This document shows, one piece after another, positions 9,360 through 18,445 of a stretch of DNA of 64,000 nucleotides. Below the pieces are notes generated by a model, which was not told the DNA's origin, ran no database searches, and saw nothing but the letters and a program-made list of their open reading frames with translations. The position numbers were made by a program, and so were the translations under genes. This DNA is from Isoptericola luteus (lineage in GTDB: Bacteria > Actinomycetota > Actinomycetes > Actinomycetales > Cellulomonadaceae): assembly GCF_020297055.1 (NCBI RefSeq), contig NZ_JAIXCQ010000015.1, positions 1 to 64,000 of the forward strand, in the 5' to 3' direction. The stretch's first letter is position 1; each line of letters starts with the position of its first letter.

Positions 9360-9986
9360 ATGACCCAGGTGCCGGCGACGGACGCGACCGGAGGGCTCGA
9401 CGCCGACCTTTTCGAGTACCTCCTGGTGGCGGTCCCCGCGGCCAGCCGCCTCGACGGTGTGGTCGCGACGGTGGCCGGGCTGGTCAGGTCGGGACGGATC
9501 CGGCTGGTCGACGTGGTCCAGCTGCACCGCCCCGACGGCCAGGCGTCCGTGGCGGTGCGGGCCGGGCGGGAGTCCGGGGTGATCGCCCCTCTCGCCGCGA
9601 TCACCGTCCCGAGGGCGCGGCTCAGCGCGCATGACATCGCACTGGCCGCCGCGGTGGTGGAGCCGGGCGTGTCCGCCCTCCTGCTCCTGGTCGAGGATCG
9701 CTGGGCTGCGGCCCTCTCCGCCGCGGCTCGCGAGGCCGGGGGGCGGCTCCTCGCCGGTGAGCGCGTGGGCCGCGACCGCTTCCGGACGGCGGTCGGCGGG
9801 TCGGGAGAGAGCGCGGACCGCTGGGCGCTCGCCGACCTGCTGGTCCGTGGCCCCGCGATGAGCCATCATCCGGAGTTCGCCGTGGACCAGGCCGCGCAGC
9901 TGCAGACGCTCTCCGAGCTCGTGGACCGTGGAGTTCTCACGCTCGAGCAGTACGAGGCTCAGCGGCGCCGGGTGATCGACGGCTGA
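9360..9986 (+). CDS. DUF6325-like protein fused to a C-terminal SHOCT domain
   Basis: Protein of 208 aa. Residues about 15-140 follow the DUF6325 pattern (LFEYLLVAVPAA, GLVRSGRIRLVDVVQL, VSALLLLVEDRWAAALSAAAREAGGRLL). The last 30 residues are a SHOCT domain (QLQTLSELVDRGVLTLEQYEAQRRRVI). It therefore joins in one chain the two modules encoded separately at 4433-5205. The ATG at 9360 follows a G-rich stretch; the longer upstream frame is not conserved-looking. Its 3' end overlaps the convergent LuxR gene by 28 bases. Function unknown; a stress-related role is inferred from neighbours. Confidence 0.78.
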   Translation: MTQVPATDATGGLDADLFEYLLVAVPAASRLDGVVATVAGLVRSGRIRLVDVVQLHRPDGQASVAVRAGRESGVIAPLAAITVPRARLSAHDIALAAAVVEPGVSALLLLVEDRWAAALSAAAREAGGRLLAGERVGRDRFRTAVGGSGESADRWALADLLVRGPAMSHHPEFAVDQAAQLQTLSELVDRGVLTLEQYEAQRRRVIDG

Positions 9987-12673
9987 TCGTGCCGGTGCGG
10001 GCTCGCCAGAGCCCGCGCGACCTCTGCCGCCTCGGCGCGCGACCCGCACCCGAGCTCGCGGTAGACGACCTTGAGGTGGAACTTCAGCGTGTTCACGGAG
10101 ATGAACAGCTCGTCCGCGATCTCCCGGAGCGTGAGCCGGCTCGGCAGCATCCGGAGTATCCCGAGCTGACGTTCTGTCAGGGGCCGGGTGAGCTCGACCG
10201 CCGAGACACCCCACGAGGCCGCGCCGTGTGCGGGGATGCGCCGCAGCCGGGCCAACCATGGCTGCGGGAGCCGCCACGCCAGCCGTTCGATCGACTCGAC
10301 GACGTCCGGCCCTTCGGCCGCGACGGTCTGGACGAGGCCGTGCGCGGCCGCGAGCTCTGCTGCCCTCAGGAGGCAGGACTCGGCTTCCGCCGTGCTCGCC
10401 GAGGCCCTGCTCAGCAGGAGGTCGCGGACCACGTGGTGGCGCACGCACCGGGGGTCGACGTCCCGAAGCTCGTCCGCGGCGGACTCGCTGTCGCCCTCGG
10501 CCAGACACACCCGCGCGGTCTTGACGCCTGCCCAGAACGGGTCGTCGACCTGGGCCACCCAGCGGCGCGCCTCGTCGGTCCGCCCGTCTGCCAGGGCCAG
10601 CACCGTGCCGGTGCGGGCCAGCCAGCAGCGGCCGTTCGGACCCGACACCTCCGTGTCGACGATCTCGGCCGCCTGGCCGAATGCCCGTTCGGCTGCCACG
10701 AGGTCGTCCCGATCGAGCCACGACCGGGTGAGCTCGAGGCATGCCAGCAACCGGCAGTGCGGGGCCGGGTCGCAATCGGTCGCCGCGAGCCGCAGCAGGG
10801 CCGGGACCGCCGCCGGGGTGTCGCCGATCTCGCGTCGTGCGATGGCCTCGGCGGTCAGGAGCTCGGCACGCAGCATGGTGAGGTTCGACTGCTCGGAGCC
10901 CTGCCGGGCGCCCGCGACCAGCCGCAGGGCGTCGACCGGGTGTCCGGCGAGCGCGTCGCCCAGAGCCCGCGTGCCCTCGAGGCCGAGTCGGCGCTCCGGC
11001 ACCGCACTGATCGTCGACACCACCTTCAGTACTTCCGCGCTCGCGTCGTCCCAGCGTTCGGTGAGCGCGATCTCGCGGGCCACGAGGTTCCAGCCGTACC
11101 GGACGACGGGATCGACCAGCCAGGGCTCGCCGATCGTCGCGAGCGCGCTGCGGGCCAGCCCGGCGCCGTCGGCCCAGCTCCCACGGACCGCGGCCCCGAC
11201 GGCCTCCAACATCCGGAGGCGCGCGCGCAGGACAGGACCGATGTCCGCTCCGTCGTCGGGGCCGGAGCCGCCGTCCGTCCCCGCGACCAGCTCGTCGACG
11301 GACCGTACGAACTGGCCCCGGTCGACGTACAGACGGCACCAGGTGAGGTCGATCGTGGTGGAGAGGTCGTTCCCGGTGACGCCCTCGGGGATCGCGGCGA
11401 CCGTACGCCGGACGGTGGCCTCGAGCCCGTTGTCGTAGAGCTCCGCGACACAGGACGCGAGAAGCCGGAGCGCGTCGCGGTGAGCGCCCGCGCGCAGCAG
11501 GTGCTCCAGGGCCGGCACCGGCTGGCCGTGCTCCTCGTACCATCCCGCGGCGATCTGGTGCAGCGCCGTCACTCGCTCGGGCGACCGTCGGAGCTGTAGC
11601 CCGACGAGGGACTCACGCACCAGGGCGTGCGTCTCGTACACCCCGGAGGGCTCGATGCGCGCGGTGAACAGGCCGCTCTCCTCGGCGCGGGCCAGGAGGT
11701 CCGGAGCGTCGGCGCGACCGGTGAGCGCCTGCGCGAGACCGGGGTCGACGCGCTCCACCACGGCGGTCGCCTTCAGCACCTCGACCACGTCGGGAGGACC
11801 GCCCAGCAGGACCTCGTGCCAGACGTAGTCCTCCAGGTCTCGTGCCCCGTCGTCCGGCGGCACGGCTCCGGGACCGGCCGCATCGTCTGTCGCCCGGGCG
11901 TCTGTCGCCCGGGCCGCGAGCGCCCTCAGCTGGATGCTGGCGGCCCAGCCGCCCGCCCGTACGGCCGCGGCGTGCACCTGGTCGGAGGGCAGCCCGGGAG
12001 CCAGCCGGAACAGCATCTCCGCCGCCTCGTCGAACGAGAACCTCAGTTCCGGGAAGCGGACCTCGCCGAGCATCCCCCGTGCCCGGAGCCGGTCCACCGG
12101 CAGCCGCGGGAGCCGACGGCTCGCCACGACGACCCGCAACCATCCGGGCAGGTGCTGGAGGAAGAGCCTGAGGGAGGCGTTCACGCCGTCGTCGTCGTCG
12201 ACGAGCTGAAGGTCGTCGATCACCAGCACGCGAGCGTCGTACGGTCGACTCTCGAGGTCGTCGAGGAGCGTTCCCACGGCGTCGAGGAGCGACCCTTGAC
12301 GACGTAGCAGAGCGGCCGCCTGCGCCGTGCACCCGGGCGCGATCCCCTCGAGCGCTGCGAGGATCCCCGCCCAGAGCCGTGCGGCGTCGCGGTCGAGCTC
12401 GTCGACGGACAACCAGGCGTGCGGCAAGGCAGTGCCGGCGACCCAGTCGCGCAGCAGAGAGGTCTTGCCGGACCCGGCGGGTGCGACGACGAGCGTCACG
12501 GGCGCGCGCACCGCGGCGTCGAGGAGCGCGACCAGGCGGGGTCGTGGCACGAGGTACTCGGGGTTCACCGCCGGTCGCAGCTTGGCCTGGTGGACCGCCG
12601 GGACCAGTCCGCGGGCAGGGGCGGGCGTGGCGCTGACGGCTGTCGTCGCGAGCCCTTCGCGTTCAGGCGTCAT
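9959..12673 (-). CDS. MalT-like LuxR family transcriptional regulator (LAL type)
   Basis: Large ATP-dependent activator of 904 aa. The Walker A motif APAGSGKTS is at 64-72 and Walker B is VLVIDDLQLV. A long helical TPR-like middle follows, then a C-terminal LuxR HTH (LTERQLGILRMLPSRLTLREIADELFISVNTLKFHL, described in parts). Such STAND-type proteins sense an inducer through the middle region and activate transcription as oligomers. The ATG at 12673 has GGAG 6 bases upstream; the open frame extends much further but that part overlaps another gene. It lies 68 bases downstream of the PLDc_N-SHOCT gene on the same strand, so co-transcription is likely. Confidence 0.9.
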   Translation of the reverse strand: MTPEREGLATTAVSATPAPARGLVPAVHQAKLRPAVNPEYLVPRPRLVALLDAAVRAPVTLVVAPAGSGKTSLLRDWVAGTALPHAWLSVDELDRDAARLWAGILAALEGIAPGCTAQAAALLRRQGSLLDAVGTLLDDLESRPYDARVLVIDDLQLVDDDDGVNASLRLFLQHLPGWLRVVVASRRLPRLPVDRLRARGMLGEVRFPELRFSFDEAAEMLFRLAPGLPSDQVHAAAVRAGGWAASIQLRALAARATDARATDDAAGPGAVPPDDGARDLEDYVWHEVLLGGPPDVVEVLKATAVVERVDPGLAQALTGRADAPDLLARAEESGLFTARIEPSGVYETHALVRESLVGLQLRRSPERVTALHQIAAGWYEEHGQPVPALEHLLRAGAHRDALRLLASCVAELYDNGLEATVRRTVAAIPEGVTGNDLSTTIDLTWCRLYVDRGQFVRSVDELVAGTDGGSGPDDGADIGPVLRARLRMLEAVGAAVRGSWADGAGLARSALATIGEPWLVDPVVRYGWNLVAREIALTERWDDASAEVLKVVSTISAVPERRLGLEGTRALGDALAGHPVDALRLVAGARQGSEQSNLTMLRAELLTAEAIARREIGDTPAAVPALLRLAATDCDPAPHCRLLACLELTRSWLDRDDLVAAERAFGQAAEIVDTEVSGPNGRCWLARTGTVLALADGRTDEARRWVAQVDDPFWAGVKTARVCLAEGDSESAADELRDVDPRCVRHHVVRDLLLSRASASTAEAESCLLRAAELAAAHGLVQTVAAEGPDVVESIERLAWRLPQPWLARLRRIPAHGAASWGVSAVELTRPLTERQLGILRMLPSRLTLREIADELFISVNTLKFHLKVVYRELGCGSRAEAAEVARALASPHRHDQPSITRRR

Positions 12674-12741
12674 CGGTGGCTCCGCTGGTCGAGAGATGAG
12701 CGACGCCGGGCCCGCCGCGCCCGGAGCCATCACGCGTTCCG

Positions 12742-13122
12742 TCAGAGGAGCGCCTTCTCCTTGAGGGCGGCGAACTCGTTGTCGTCGATCACCCCGGCGT
12801 CGTACAGGCCCTTCGCCTCGGTGATCTGCGAGGCAGCGGTCGTCCCGCCGGCGGTCGCACGGATGTAGGCGTCGGTGTCTGCCCGAGCCTGCGAGATCCT
12901 CGCCACCTGCCGCTCGGCCATACCCCGCCCGCGGGCGATGAGGTACACCAGAGCCGACAGGAACGGCACGACGATGAGCGCGACCGTCCACAGGGCCTTC
13001 CACCAGCCGTTCAGCTCTCGGTCCCGGTACAGGTCGCCGATGATGTGGAACAGCACCATGAGGTACATGACGAACGCGAACCACCAGAGCATGAGCCAGA
13101 ACCAGTCCATGAAGCTGTCCAC
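12742..13122 (-). CDS. PLDc_N-type membrane protein with SHOCT domain
   Basis: Protein of 126 aa with two predicted membrane helices, LMLWWFAFVMYLMVLFHIIG and LWTVALIVVPFLSALVYLIA, which resemble the phospholipase-D nuclease N-terminal (PLDc_N) module. A cytoplasmic linker precedes a C-terminal SHOCT domain (ITEAKGLYDAGVIDDNEFAALKEKAL). No phospholipase catalytic HKD motif is present, so it is probably structural or sensory. Translation starts at GTG 13122, with GAGGAGGT 6 bases upstream. It is the first gene of the operon with the MalT-like regulator and the third SHOCT protein of this block. Confidence 0.85.
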   Translation of the reverse strand: MDSFMDWFWLMLWWFAFVMYLMVLFHIIGDLYRDRELNGWWKALWTVALIVVPFLSALVYLIARGRGMAERQVARISQARADTDAYIRATAGGTTAASQITEAKGLYDAGVIDDNEFAALKEKALL

Positions 13123-13335
13123 GGGACTACCTCCTCGCAGGTCGTGGCCTCGGGCGTCGCGGCCATGACCGCAGCGTGTCGTGCGAACCGGGTCACCGTC
13201 GTCACGCAGAGTGCGTGAAGTCTTCGGCCCGCGGTGCGGCGCCCTCCCGCTTCATTCGATCGGGGTGATGCGCTCGGTCCGGCCGGCGGGGTCCGATGGT
13301 GGGAAAGGTCGACCAGCCCCGGAAAGGCGGGTCTC

Positions 13336-13674
13336 GTGGACTACATCGACCGACTGCGGCGCTTCGCCGTGAACGACGCGAGCCTCGACCCCGAGCGACA
13401 GCTGGAGCCGACCTCGCTCGACGCCCGGACGACCGCCGTCGCCCGCCTCGCAGCGCTCGTCGCGGTCGGCGGCGCCGAGCCCACGTACGGGAGCCTCGTG
13501 GACGCGGCCGTCAGTGCTGGCGCGACGACGGCCGAGATCGTCGACGTCCTCACCGCGGTCGTGCCGATCGTGGGCCTCCCCGGAGTCGTCGCAGCCGCGC
13601 CGAAGCTTGCGCTCGCGCTCGGCCACGACCCGTTCGACGCGGACGACGCGTTCGCAGACGGCACACGTCGGTGA
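13336..13674 (+). CDS. Carboxymuconolactone decarboxylase-like (AhpD-fold) protein
   Basis: Protein of 112 aa with the CMD/AhpD helical fold pattern: ARLAALVAVGGAEPTYGSLVDAAVSAGATTAEIVDVLTAV, described in parts, ending in a conserved-looking LALALGHD. No CxxC is present, so AhpD-type peroxidase activity is not expected; CMD-type decarboxylases lack these cysteines. The GTG at 13336 has GGAAAGGCGGG just upstream. It lies between, and convergent with, the second MalT-like regulator (3-base gap). Substrate unknown. Confidence 0.75.
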   Translation: MDYIDRLRRFAVNDASLDPERQLEPTSLDARTTAVARLAALVAVGGAEPTYGSLVDAAVSAGATTAEIVDVLTAVVPIVGLPGVVAAAPKLALALGHDPFDADDAFADGTRR

Positions 13675-13677
13675 CGG

Positions 13678-15936
13678 TCACGAGCCGAGCAGCCCCATCG
13701 CGGTGGCCCGGTCGACGGCGCCGGCGCGCGAGGTGACCCCGAGCTTGCGATAGATCGACCCGATCTGGGAGCTGGCCGTGTTCCGTGTGACGAACAGCCG
13801 CTCCGCGATGTCCCGGATCGTCAGGTGCGTCTGCAGGTACGGCAGGAGCCGCAGCTCGGCGGGGGTCAGCGGCGCCCCCACGCTGCTGGGGACGGCGTGC
13901 CGTTCGCTCGCCCCGACGGCGGTGCGCAGGTCGTGTGCTGCGTCGACGAGCGCTCCCAGCGCGGGCCGGTGCCGCAGGACGTCGTCGACCTCTCGCAGCA
14001 GGTGCCGCACGGCGGCGACGTCACCGATCGACCAGCTCACGCGGGCGAGCTGGAGGCGGACACGCACGGCGAGCGTGGGGGCGGCGAAGGTGGAGAACGC
14101 GCGCGCTCGCATCCCCTGCACCAGCAGCCGGCGTGCCTCCTCCACGTCCCCGAGGTGGAGCGCGAGGCGAGCGGCGGCGCCGTGGGCGAGCGCGCTCGGC
14201 GGATAGTCGTCCATCCGGTGCGCGTGCACCGTCTGCACGGCGAGGCGGAGCCGCTCGGCGGCGTCGTCCCAGCGGTCGTGGTCCATGTCGAGCATGGCGA
14301 GCATCGTGGCGCCGAGCACGAGAGCGTCCGCGTTCCTGACGGCGCGCGCCACCTCGACGCCATCTGCCAGGAATCGCGTCGCGCTCGCGATGTCGGCCAC
14401 GAGCAGGTGGGCGTCGCCGGCCAGGGTGAGCGCGGTGGCGCGCCATACGCTCCACGTCGGTTCCGCGGCGAGCGCTCGCTGAGCGTCATCGATCATCCTC
14501 CGCGGCCCTTCGGGGCAGCGCAGGGCCCGAAGTGTCGCGCGTGCGGAGTCGAACGACGTGGCGCCGTCGACGGGGTCCTCGTCGTACGACGCCGCGTCGG
14601 CCAGGGCTCCCCACCTCTCGGCCTCCACCGCGTGCCCCTCGTACACGGCCACGTACCCGGCGAGCGGCGCGAGCGGCGGGTGGCCCGCGACGGCGTCGTC
14701 GCCCAGCGCCCGCAACCACCGATCGACGGTCGCGATGCGTCCGGCCTGGAAGCTCGTCATGACGATCCGCGTGACGAGCCGGACGCAGCGCTCCCGCTCT
14801 GACGTGGGAAGCAGGTGCTCGACGGCCAGCTCAGGGGCGTCGTGCGCCTCGAACCAGTCGGCGGCACGGACGCGCAGGGCGTCAGCGTGCCCCGGTTCCG
14901 CGGCGGCGAGCTCGCCGAGCAGGAAGTCCCGGAACAGCGCGTGGTAGCGGAACAGCTCACGGCGCCGGTCGAGCGAGACGAGGAACATGCTCGACGCCTC
15001 GAGCTGCCGCAGCAGCCGACGCGACGAGTGTCCGCCGGCGACGGCGTCGCACAGCGGTGCGGACATGACGTCCAGTACCGCCGTGCGGCGCAGGAACCGG
15101 CGTGTCGACGCCGAGAGCCGCCCGAACGTCTCGCGTTGCAGGTAGTCGGCGACGTACGGGTCGGCACCCGTGACCAGCACGTCACGCGGGTCGCGATGGC
15201 GGGCGACGAGCGAGGCGAGGTAGACGCCTGCGGGCCAGCCCTCGGTCCGCTCCCTCACCGCCGCGGCGATCTCCGGGGTGACGGGGACGCGCGCCGTCGC
15301 GAAGACCCGCTCCGTGCCGGAGACGTCGAGCGTGAGGTCGGACGACACGATCTCGGAGACGTCGCCCGACACCCGCAGCCGCGGCACGTGAGGTTGCTCG
15401 GCCCGGCTCGCGGCGACGAGCTGTGACCCTTCGGGAACGCCCGCCATGACGACGCCGAGCACGTCGTGACAGGCCGGGTCTCGGATCTCATGGAGGTCGT
15501 CCAGCACGAACAGGAACGGTCGCGGGGCGGAGCGCATGGCCGACGCCAGCCGCGGCGCGGCCCGGCCGAGCACCGAGACGTCCGGCCCGGTCATGTCGGC
15601 GACGAGGTCCCCTTGGCCTCCCATGGCGCGCGAGAACGCGGAGGCGAGGACGCTCAGAAGCCTTCGAGGGTTGTCGTCGAGCCGGTCGAGGGTGGCCCAG
15701 ACCACCTGCCGCTCGTCGCGCGCCGCCCACTCGGCGAGAAGCGTCGACTTGCCGTAACCCGCCGGCGCGGTCACGGCGACGACTCGGGATCCGCTGCCCC
15801 GAGCGGACCTGACCAGCGGGGACCTGCTCACCATTCCGGGCCGGAGCCGGGGCACGGCAGACTTGGCCTCGAGGAGCAGGCGCTCGAGCTCCACGGACGC
15901 CGACGCCCCGACCGCCTCGTGGCCCACGACGACCAC
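13678..15936 (-). CDS. MalT-like LuxR family transcriptional regulator (second copy)
   Basis: About 752 aa. Walker A is APAGYGKST (about 57-65) and Walker B is FLFVLDDLHEI. A long alpha-helical repeat region follows, then a LuxR HTH at the C-terminus (LTPAELRLLPYLQTHL, TIRDIAERLFVTRNT, then ASSQIGSIYRKLGV). It has the same architecture as the regulator at 9959-12673 but is clearly diverged, so it is not a recent duplicate. The start is uncertain: I use GTG 15936, because the in-frame extension to 16164 is a run of arginine-rich, unconserved codons. It is divergent from the DUF4956-VTC operon, which is a candidate target. Confidence 0.86.
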   Translation of the reverse strand: MVVVGHEAVGASASVELERLLLEAKSAVPRLRPGMVSRSPLVRSARGSGSRVVAVTAPAGYGKSTLLAEWAARDERQVVWATLDRLDDNPRRLLSVLASAFSRAMGGQGDLVADMTGPDVSVLGRAAPRLASAMRSAPRPFLFVLDDLHEIRDPACHDVLGVVMAGVPEGSQLVAASRAEQPHVPRLRVSGDVSEIVSSDLTLDVSGTERVFATARVPVTPEIAAAVRERTEGWPAGVYLASLVARHRDPRDVLVTGADPYVADYLQRETFGRLSASTRRFLRRTAVLDVMSAPLCDAVAGGHSSRRLLRQLEASSMFLVSLDRRRELFRYHALFRDFLLGELAAAEPGHADALRVRAADWFEAHDAPELAVEHLLPTSERERCVRLVTRIVMTSFQAGRIATVDRWLRALGDDAVAGHPPLAPLAGYVAVYEGHAVEAERWGALADAASYDEDPVDGATSFDSARATLRALRCPEGPRRMIDDAQRALAAEPTWSVWRATALTLAGDAHLLVADIASATRFLADGVEVARAVRNADALVLGATMLAMLDMDHDRWDDAAERLRLAVQTVHAHRMDDYPPSALAHGAAARLALHLGDVEEARRLLVQGMRARAFSTFAAPTLAVRVRLQLARVSWSIGDVAAVRHLLREVDDVLRHRPALGALVDAAHDLRTAVGASERHAVPSSVGAPLTPAELRLLPYLQTHLTIRDIAERLFVTRNTASSQIGSIYRKLGVTSRAGAVDRATAMGLLGS

Positions 15937-16400
15937 TGTAGGAACGGACCTCCGGTCGCGCCAACGATGGCGCGGCGTAGCCGTCCGGGTCCACGTCGAC
16001 CTCGCCGGTTCCCGTGCGTCGCGCGGCGCAGGTACGGCACGGTTGGCCGGCCCCGACCTGTTCGACGCGATCCGGACCCGCCGGACGGGCCGGGGCGCGG
16101 CCACGACGCGGCCCCTGAGGGGTGCACGCACCTTCGAGGGCAACGCCACGAGCGTCGTCGTCACGACGACCCCCGAGGACGGGCCGGGCAGCCGGCTCGG
16201 CGCGGCGTGGTGCGGGGACGCTCAGGAGACGGTGATCTCGGCGTCCTCGAGCGCTCGCTCCACCCGGATCGACGCCGCTCGTACTGCTCAAGAGTCGCAC
16301 GTCCGACCAGCGGGTAGATGGGAGATTTCTCATGGGTGACTCATGCACGTATCAGGCGGCGCGAGGAACGTCGGGGCAACGCAAAGCCGCTGGAGGACCC
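15937..16400. promoter_or_regulatory. Divergent regulatory region, LuxR-type regulator / DUF4956 operon
   Basis: There is no credible gene in these 464 bases. The part near 16310-16350 is less GC-rich and could hold the DUF4956 promoter. The arginine-rich open frame over 15937-16164 is probably not translated. I see no clear inverted repeat that would mark a LuxR site. Confidence 0.35.
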
Positions 16401-17063
16401 ATGGATTCCATGACTGACGTCGTCGCCCTGGCCACCGATCTGGTCGCCATCGTCGTGCTCGCCTACGTGCTCTACTTCCGTCGCCATCGCAGGCGCGACA
16501 TGCTGCTCGCCTACATCGCGCTGAACGTCGGAGTCCTGGCGGTGACGATCGCGCTGAGCTCCGTGGAGGTCGGCATCGGCCTCGGGATGGGCCTGTTCGG
16601 CATCCTGTCGATCATCCGCCTGCGCTCGGACCAGATCACGCAGCAGGAGATCGCGTACTACTTCACGGCGCTCGCGCTGGGCCTGCTCGCCGGTCTGACG
16701 CCGGAACCGTGGTGGGTGGCGCCCGCGCTGTCCGCCCTCGTCCTGCTGGTGATGGCGGTGGTCGACAGCCCGCCTGTCGCGTCCCGGACCCGGCGCCACA
16801 CGATGACGATCGACCGCGCGATCCTGCACGAGCCGCGCCTGGTGCGATACCTGGAGCAGAGCCTCGGAGGCAGGGTCATGCACCTCGAGGTGCTCGACGT
16901 CGACCTGGTGCGGGACACGACGCTCGTGGACGTGCGGTACCGCACGGGTGACCCGACGGCGCAGGACGACGACGTCGTGCCGGAGCCGGCCCTCGCCGCG
17001 CGCGTCGGGTCTGGTGCTCCCGGCCAGGCCTGGGACGCCACGGGCTCGCCGGTGCGGGCATGA
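16401..17063 (+). CDS. DUF4956 domain membrane protein
   Basis: Protein of 220 aa with about four membrane helices (for example LVAIVVLAYVLYF, YIALNVGVLAVTIAL, VAPALSALVLLVMAVV) and the family signature GLGMGLFGILSIIRLRSDQITQQEIAYYF in the centre. A soluble C-terminal domain of about 80 residues follows (TIDRAILHEPRLVRYLEQSLGGRVMHLEVLDVD in parts). The ATG at 16401 is preceded by GGAGGA. The stop overlaps the start of the VTC gene (ATGA). DUF4956 and VTC genes are a recurrent pair, so this protein is probably the membrane partner of the polyphosphate polymerase. Confidence 0.9.
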   Translation: MDSMTDVVALATDLVAIVVLAYVLYFRRHRRRDMLLAYIALNVGVLAVTIALSSVEVGIGLGMGLFGILSIIRLRSDQITQQEIAYYFTALALGLLAGLTPEPWWVAPALSALVLLVMAVVDSPPVASRTRRHTMTIDRAILHEPRLVRYLEQSLGGRVMHLEVLDVDLVRDTTLVDVRYRTGDPTAQDDDVVPEPALAARVGSGAPGQAWDATGSPVRA

Positions 17064-17890
17064 GCGAGCTCGGCGTCGCGGTTCACGCGCTGGAACCGAT
17101 CTCGTTGACCGAGATGAACGCCCGCGCACGCCTCCTGACCCGCGTGGACCGCAAGTACTTCGTGCCGCGAGCGGTGCTGGCCCAGATCGTCTCCGCGTCG
17201 GGCGGCTTCTACCGAGCGCTCGAGATCGACGGGCGGCGGGAGTTCCGCTACGACACCGTCTACTTCGACTCGCCACGCTTCGACTTCTTCCGGGCCCACG
17301 TCCAGGGCCGGCGGCACCGCTACAAGGTGCGCACCCGCACCTACCGCGACTCGGGCGACTGCCTGCTCGAGGTGAAGTCGAAGGGGTACCGCGGGCAGAC
17401 CGTCAAGGAACGGGTCGCGCACGACGCCGACGGGCCGCTCGCACTGGGCGCGGAGGGCAGCCGGTTCGTCGGTCTGGTCACGGGCGGCCCCGCCGACGTG
17501 CTGCGGCCCGTGGTCTCCACGACGTACCACCGCGTCACGCTCACCCACGGCGACCAGCGGGTCACGTGCGACCTCGACCTGATCGTGCACGGTGCGGGCG
17601 CGGTTTTCGGGGGCCCTGACGACGTGCTGGTCGAGACGAAGAGCCCGGGCGGCGCGGGCAGGCTCGACCGCGCGCTGCTGGAGTGCGGCGTCCGACCGCA
17701 CCGGGTCAGCAAGTACTGCGTCGGAGTCGCTCTGTGCTACCCGCACCTCCCGCACAACCCGTGGCAACGCACGCTGAGCCGGTACTTCCGCCCGGCCGGG
17801 ATCTCCGAAGTCTCCGAGGTCGCGTGGCCTGGGCCCGAAGGGCCCGGCTACGCCGCGACCAGGCGCGCCAGCGTGGCCGCGTCGAGCTGA
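17060..17890 (+). CDS. VTC domain polyphosphate polymerase-like protein
   Basis: Protein of 276 aa with the VTC catalytic-domain pattern: LLTRVDRKYFVP, EFRYDTVYFDSPRFDFFRAHVQGRRHRYKVRTRTY (in parts), LLEVKSKGYRGQTVKER, VSTTYHRVTL and VETKSPGG. The basic and acidic residues of these strands (RxDRKY, RYKVRTR, EVKSK, ETKS) line the tunnel that binds ATP and polyphosphate in yeast Vtc4. Bacterial homologues are presumed to make polyphosphate, though the activity of this subgroup is inferred. It is translationally coupled to DUF4956. The last 43 bases overlap the convergent GNAT gene. Confidence 0.88.
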   Translation: MSELGVAVHALEPISLTEMNARARLLTRVDRKYFVPRAVLAQIVSASGGFYRALEIDGRREFRYDTVYFDSPRFDFFRAHVQGRRHRYKVRTRTYRDSGDCLLEVKSKGYRGQTVKERVAHDADGPLALGAEGSRFVGLVTGGPADVLRPVVSTTYHRVTLTHGDQRVTCDLDLIVHGAGAVFGGPDDVLVETKSPGGAGRLDRALLECGVRPHRVSKYCVGVALCYPHLPHNPWQRTLSRYFRPAGISEVSEVAWPGPEGPGYAATRRASVAASS

Positions 17891-18414
17891 CGGTTGGCGA
17901 GCACGAGCCGCACCGCCGCGACATCCGGGTTGCCCGCGTCCGGCCCCCGCCACACGAGCCGGAGCCCGGCCCGTTCGGCCGTCGCGCGGGACGCGGCGTT
18001 GTGCTCCAGCAGGAACGCCGTCACAGGAACGTCTGGTCGTGCCCGCGCGGCGGCGGCCGTCGCCCCGTGGGCCATCTCGCCGGCGCAGCCCTGGCCCTGG
18101 TGCTCGACGGCGACGCGGTAGTAGAGGTTGAGCACGCCGACCGCGCGCAGCCGCACGCCACCGATGCCGACGAACGCGCCGTCCGAGCGCCGCCGTGCCG
18201 TCCAGTAGCCGATGCCGTCACGCACCCAGTCCGCGGCGAGGTCCGCGACCTGTCGGGCCGTCTGCTCCCGGCTGGTGTGCCGCCCGGACGGGAAGTGCGT
18301 CCACACCCGCGGGTCGGCGTGCAGGGCGTGCAGGTCGTCGAGGTCGGCCGTGGACACCGGGGCCAGGACGAGGTGGTCGGTCGTGATGGGCTGCGGGGCC
18401 GACGTCTGGGTCAC
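17848..18414 (-). CDS. GNAT family N-acetyltransferase (RimJ/RimL type)
   Basis: Protein of 188 aa with the N-terminal ITTDHLVLAPVSTADLDDLHAL typical of the Acetyltransf_3 group. The acetyl-CoA pyrophosphate loop is degenerate (VAVEHQGQGCAGEMAHGAT), and a late AFLLEHNAASRATAERAGLRLVWRG segment is typical of ribosomal-protein or small-molecule acetyltransferases. It transfers acetyl from acetyl-CoA to an unknown amine. It converges on the VTC gene with a 43-base overlap. Confidence 0.88.
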   Translation of the reverse strand: MTQTSAPQPITTDHLVLAPVSTADLDDLHALHADPRVWTHFPSGRHTSREQTARQVADLAADWVRDGIGYWTARRRSDGAFVGIGGVRLRAVGVLNLYYRVAVEHQGQGCAGEMAHGATAAAARARPDVPVTAFLLEHNAASRATAERAGLRLVWRGPDAGNPDVAAVRLVLANRQLDAATLARLVAA

Positions 18415-18445
18415 CCGGGCAGGCTAGGCCCGGGGGCCGACACGC

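Noticed and set aside
12674-13084. N-terminal extension of the first MalT-like regulator
   Set aside because: It overlaps the real PLDc_N-SHOCT gene and reads as arginine-rich filler; the ATG at 12673 has a good ribosome site.
15937-16164. N-terminal extension of the second MalT-like regulator
   Set aside because: Arginine-rich and unconserved-looking, it runs into the divergent promoter region; the start at 15936 fits the family length better, though not with certainty.
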